From the NCBI GenBank assembly GCA_910586425.1, contig CAJUHL010000069.1, forward strand, positions 1 through 8,810: 8,810 bases of DNA, written 5' to 3'. This stretch comes from an uncultured Bacilli bacterium. GTDB taxonomy: Bacteria > Bacillota_I > Bacilli_A > RF39 > UBA660. This document shows, one piece after another, positions 6,647 to 8,810 of this stretch (position 1 is its first letter; every line of letters starts with the position of its first letter). The notes beneath the pieces were generated by a model. It worked only from the letters and a program-made list of their open reading frames with translations, made no database searches and was not told the DNA's origin. The position numbers were made by a program, and so were the translations under genes.

Positions 6647-8510
6647 AAATAAACTCTACCGTATATGTAACCTTGCTGTTTCCTGCATTCTTTTCTATAA
6701 GAGCTTTCAATCTTCTGAATGCCTCGTCTTTCAATGCTATGTCATCTTTAAATGCAGAATCTCTAAAAATAAACTTAATTGATAACGGATCAAGCTCTGC
6801 CAGTTTGTTTATGAGTTCTACAGTAATCTCCGTTTCAAGGCACACTAAATAACTGCTTGCATAAAGATAGGTACGGTTTCCGATATCAGATAGTTGTTCC
6901 AAAGTTTCTGATAACGGCACATCTCGCTGTCTGAGCATCAATTCGTATACGATATCTACATCATTGGCATCTGGCATGAAATCTACAAGGTCAGGTGTAC
7001 TCTCAATTTGTGCCATATCTAGCTGTCCGGCATCCATTAATGAATTCCATTTAATATTAGATTGTGACACCTCAAACACTTTATATCCAAAATCTCTATT
7101 CGATTCCTTACATACATCGCAAACACAATTTAATCGCTTCAATGCCACATCGCAAACATCCTTAAAACCTGCTAAATATGTTTCACTTTCATCTTTATAT
7201 TTTTCTCTACATTGAATCAAAATAAACCTACGTTCTCCGTCATCTTCCGCATTTAACTCCATAATTGCTTGCGCTGTTGTAGCAGAACCAGAGAAAAAAT
7301 CCATAATCAAACTATCTTTATTCGCAAATGTCTGCAATAAATATTTGATTAATTGCACAGGCTTCACTGTATCAAATCCGTGTTTGTTTCCTATCAACGC
7401 ATTTAATTCCGACTTTCCATTCTCTGCTGTTCCACTCAATTCATTATCTATATAACAATATATAGGATAAAGGGGGCTGTCTTCTTCATGTTCATACTTT
7501 TTTTCTAAAGGAACACCATCTTCGTTCATTATCATATGGTTTGTAGAAAATAATTCATCTATTGTTTTTTTCCCTGCTTTCCAACGGTAATCCTCATCTG
7601 GTATATATCCACCCGATTCAAACCTCATAGTTTCCCTTCTAAAAGTTCCTCTATTTGAAGTTAATATTGTTGTCGTTCTATATTTTCCGAGCGCATCCTC
7701 ATGCGGATACACTCTCTCTTTAGCAGAAATAACATTAAAAATCATGTTTTCTGGATTTGATTTGCTATATACTAAAATATATTCCGCAACTTTTTGTGGT
7801 CGAAATTTAGAATTTCCTGCATTAGTAGGTTTTGCACGTGATTTCCATACAAAAATACACACTTGATTTCTCTCTCCATATATCTCATTCATTACCTCAA
7901 GTGCATTCGCTAATTCTTTATCACCTATTGAAACCAAAATCACTCCATCTTCATTTAAAAAGTCTTTGGCAATTTTTACTCTCGAATAAAAATTATTCAA
8001 CCACCTTGCATGAAATCTATTTCCATTTTCAGAATTAATAGTAAATCTTGCCTTAAATTCATCAATGTTCCCTTCTATTTCATCTATTTCCTCTTGTGTG
8101 ATTGAGTAATCATCATTATAAACAAAATCATTGCCTGTATTATATGGCGGATCAATGTAAATCATTTTAACTGCACCATAATAATTCTGACGAAGCAGCT
8201 TTAAAACTTCCAAATTCTCCCCTTTAATATAAAGATTTTCTGTATTATCCGCATTCCTGCTATCCTCCGGAATAAATTTCAGTGTCTTTCCTACAATATC
8301 TTCCTGTGCAATCTTCTTTGCGTTCTTTTTGCCAGCCCACGTCAACTCGTATTTTTCACCATCTACCTCTGTAAACTGTCCTAATTCTTCTTTTAATGCC
8401 TCAAAATCAACTTCTCCATCCTTAACTGCCGATGGAAATAACTGCGCTAATTTCTTTACATTATCCCCCACCACATCATTCATTCTCTGCTGTACTTTTC
8501 CGTATCCCAT
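6645..8510 (-). CDS. mod: Type III restriction-modification DNA methyltransferase (Mod subunit)
   Basis: A 621-residue protein of usual type III Mod length. By family knowledge it transfers methyl groups from SAM to adenine N6 in a short asymmetric site, and it supplies sequence recognition to the Res complex. Seen in sequence: an N-terminal helper segment with LTWAGKK (about 57-63); NLYIKGENLEVLKLL (about 92-106) leading to catalytic motif IV, IDPPYNTG (about 119-126); VSIGDKE (about 193-199); a long variable middle (about 215-380) that should hold the target recognition domain; and SAM-binding motif I, DFFSGSATT (about 404-412). DPPY before FSG is the beta-class order typical of type III Mod. 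The frame also opens at an ATG at 8528 that overlaps the upstream stop as ATGA, but a perfect GGAGG sits 8 nt before the ATG at 8510, so 8510 is chosen. The res gene follows after 14 bp. The middle of the gene is AT-richer than its ends. Confidence 0.96.
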   Translation of the reverse strand: MGYGKVQQRMNDVVGDNVKKLAQLFPSAVKDGEVDFEALKEELGQFTEVDGEKYELTWAGKKNAKKIAQEDIVGKTLKFIPEDSRNADNTENLYIKGENLEVLKLLRQNYYGAVKMIYIDPPYNTGNDFVYNDDYSITQEEIDEIEGNIDEFKARFTINSENGNRFHARWLNNFYSRVKIAKDFLNEDGVILVSIGDKELANALEVMNEIYGERNQVCIFVWKSRAKPTNAGNSKFRPQKVAEYILVYSKSNPENMIFNVISAKERVYPHEDALGKYRTTTILTSNRGTFRRETMRFESGGYIPDEDYRWKAGKKTIDELFSTNHMIMNEDGVPLEKKYEHEEDSPLYPIYCYIDNELSGTAENGKSELNALIGNKHGFDTVKPVQLIKYLLQTFANKDSLIMDFFSGSATTAQAIMELNAEDDGERRFILIQCREKYKDESETYLAGFKDVCDVALKRLNCVCDVCKESNRDFGYKVFEVSQSNIKWNSLMDAGQLDMAQIESTPDLVDFMPDANDVDIVYELMLRQRDVPLSETLEQLSDIGNRTYLYASSYLVCLETEITVELINKLAELDPLSIKFIFRDSAFKDDIALKDEAFRRLKALIEKNAGNSKVTYTVEFI

Positions 8511-8518
8511 ATGTAATA

Positions 8519-8523
8519 CCTCC
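8519..8523 (-). promoter_or_regulatory. Shine-Dalgarno of mod (decides the start)
   Basis: GGAGG on the minus strand, with an 8-nt spacer to the ATG at 8510. The site lies inside the reading frame that would result from starting at the ATG at 8528, which has no comparable site in front of it. This favours 8510 as the true start. Confidence 0.85.
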
Positions 8524-8524
8524 G

Positions 8525-8810
8525 TCATTTCAATAGATAAGCGTCTAATTCTCCATCATCATTTATAAAACTTTGATACATATTCCTAATTCCTGCCTGT
8601 TTTGCAATATCCGTAATCAAATCTCTTTCGTCATTTTCCATTCGTAATCCCAAAATCACCGCATCGGGAATCCATTCTCGCATAACATTACCTGTCACAT
8701 AACATGGAACTATCATTCTCCACTCCTCATCATACTTATGACACTCTTTTTTTATTAACTCAACTTTCCCAGCAGATATTTTCAAACAAAGCCTGTATAA
8801 ATGCTGCCTG
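8525..8810 (-). CDS. DUF2971-like protein, C-terminal part (5' end outside window)
   Basis: Only the last 95 or so codons are visible. The frame stays open to the right edge of the window, so the gene starts outside it; the TTG at 8785 is only an internal codon. The fragment contains a W-R-M-I core preceded by D-E-E (compare the 'YEKEWR' motif of DUF2971), followed by PDAVILGLRMENDERDLI and NMYQ. This matches my recollection of the DUF2971 C-terminus, where an aliphatic-G-L-R-M strand is followed by an acidic helix. The biochemical role of DUF2971 is not established, though such proteins often sit among defence genes. The TGA stop is 14 bp before the mod start, and mod's Shine-Dalgarno lies inside that gap, so the two are probably cotranscribed. 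Family assignment is moderately sure because most of the protein is missing. Confidence 0.68.
   Translation of the reverse strand, partial: RQHLYRLCLKISAGKVELIKKECHKYDEEWRMIVPCYVTGNVMREWIPDAVILGLRMENDERDLITDIAKQAGIRNMYQSFINDDGELDAYLLK

Noticed and set aside
7498..7571. Two seven-base T runs in mod (7498-7504 and 7565-7571) as phase-variation tracts
   Set aside because: Seven bases is short for slipped-strand switching and such runs are expected by chance at this AT content; no tetra- or pentanucleotide repeats are seen in mod.
8511..8528. Mod starting at the ATG at 8528 (six residues longer), overlapping the upstream stop as ATGA
   Set aside because: The perfect GGAGG for the ATG at 8510 lies inside this extension, and no ribosome site precedes 8528.
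382..8568. Plus-strand reading frames of 60 to 91 codons scattered through the window
   Set aside because: All lie opposite or within long minus-strand genes with clear families or good ribosome sites, and their translations show no recognisable domain.
48..8810. BREX, DISARM, Hma or another named multi-gene methylase defence system
   Set aside because: The methylase and helicase are clear type III Mod and Res, and no PglZ, BrxC, DrmA/B or other marker proteins of those systems are visible.
1..8810. CRISPR array, tRNA, rRNA or insertion sequence
   Set aside because: The window is almost entirely coding; no spaced repeats, tRNA-like folds, transposase motifs or long terminal inverted repeats were seen.

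Overview
The window is a gene-dense, low-GC stretch in which every supported gene lies on the minus strand, so transcription runs from the right end (8810) to the left end (about 48). Strong GGAGG-type ribosome sites, AT-rich codon use and a YdbC-type PC4 protein point to a Firmicute, most likely a gut clostridium (Lachnospiraceae-like). That taxonomic call is an inference from style, not from a marker gene.

Layout in transcription order: (1) the C-terminal end of a DUF2971-like protein that enters from beyond the window (8810-8525); (2) mod, the type III DNA methyltransferase (8510-6645); (3) res, the type III restriction helicase-nuclease (6630-3538); (4) an unrecognised 281-residue protein with one strong predicted membrane segment (3520-2675); (5) a 74-residue YdbC/PC4-like single-stranded-DNA-binding protein (2662-2438); (6) a 294-residue protein with a nuclease-like N-terminus and a distinctive conserved-looking C-terminus (2431-1547); (7) a 492-residue Schlafen AlbA_2 plus GHKL-ATPase plus winged-helix protein (1526-48). 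Gaps between genes are only 6 to 20 bp, and no internal promoter or terminator is visible between them, so this looks like one operon whose promoter lies to the right of the window.

Mod and Res form a complete type III restriction-modification core. Mod carries DPPY and the SAM-binding FSGSATT motif in beta-class order. Res carries helicase motifs and a C-terminal PD-X21-ExK nuclease site. Both frames are intact.

The interesting part is the downstream cassette: a putative membrane protein, an ssDNA binder, a nuclease-like protein and a Schlafen-like ATPase, all joined to the type III core with operon spacing. This arrangement does not match any named defence system I can recall. It may be an extended type III R-M or defence operon in which the extra proteins sense or act on DNA exposed by Res, or provide a backup abortive response. 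The function of the cassette is inference; gene order, spacing and motifs are read directly from the sequence.
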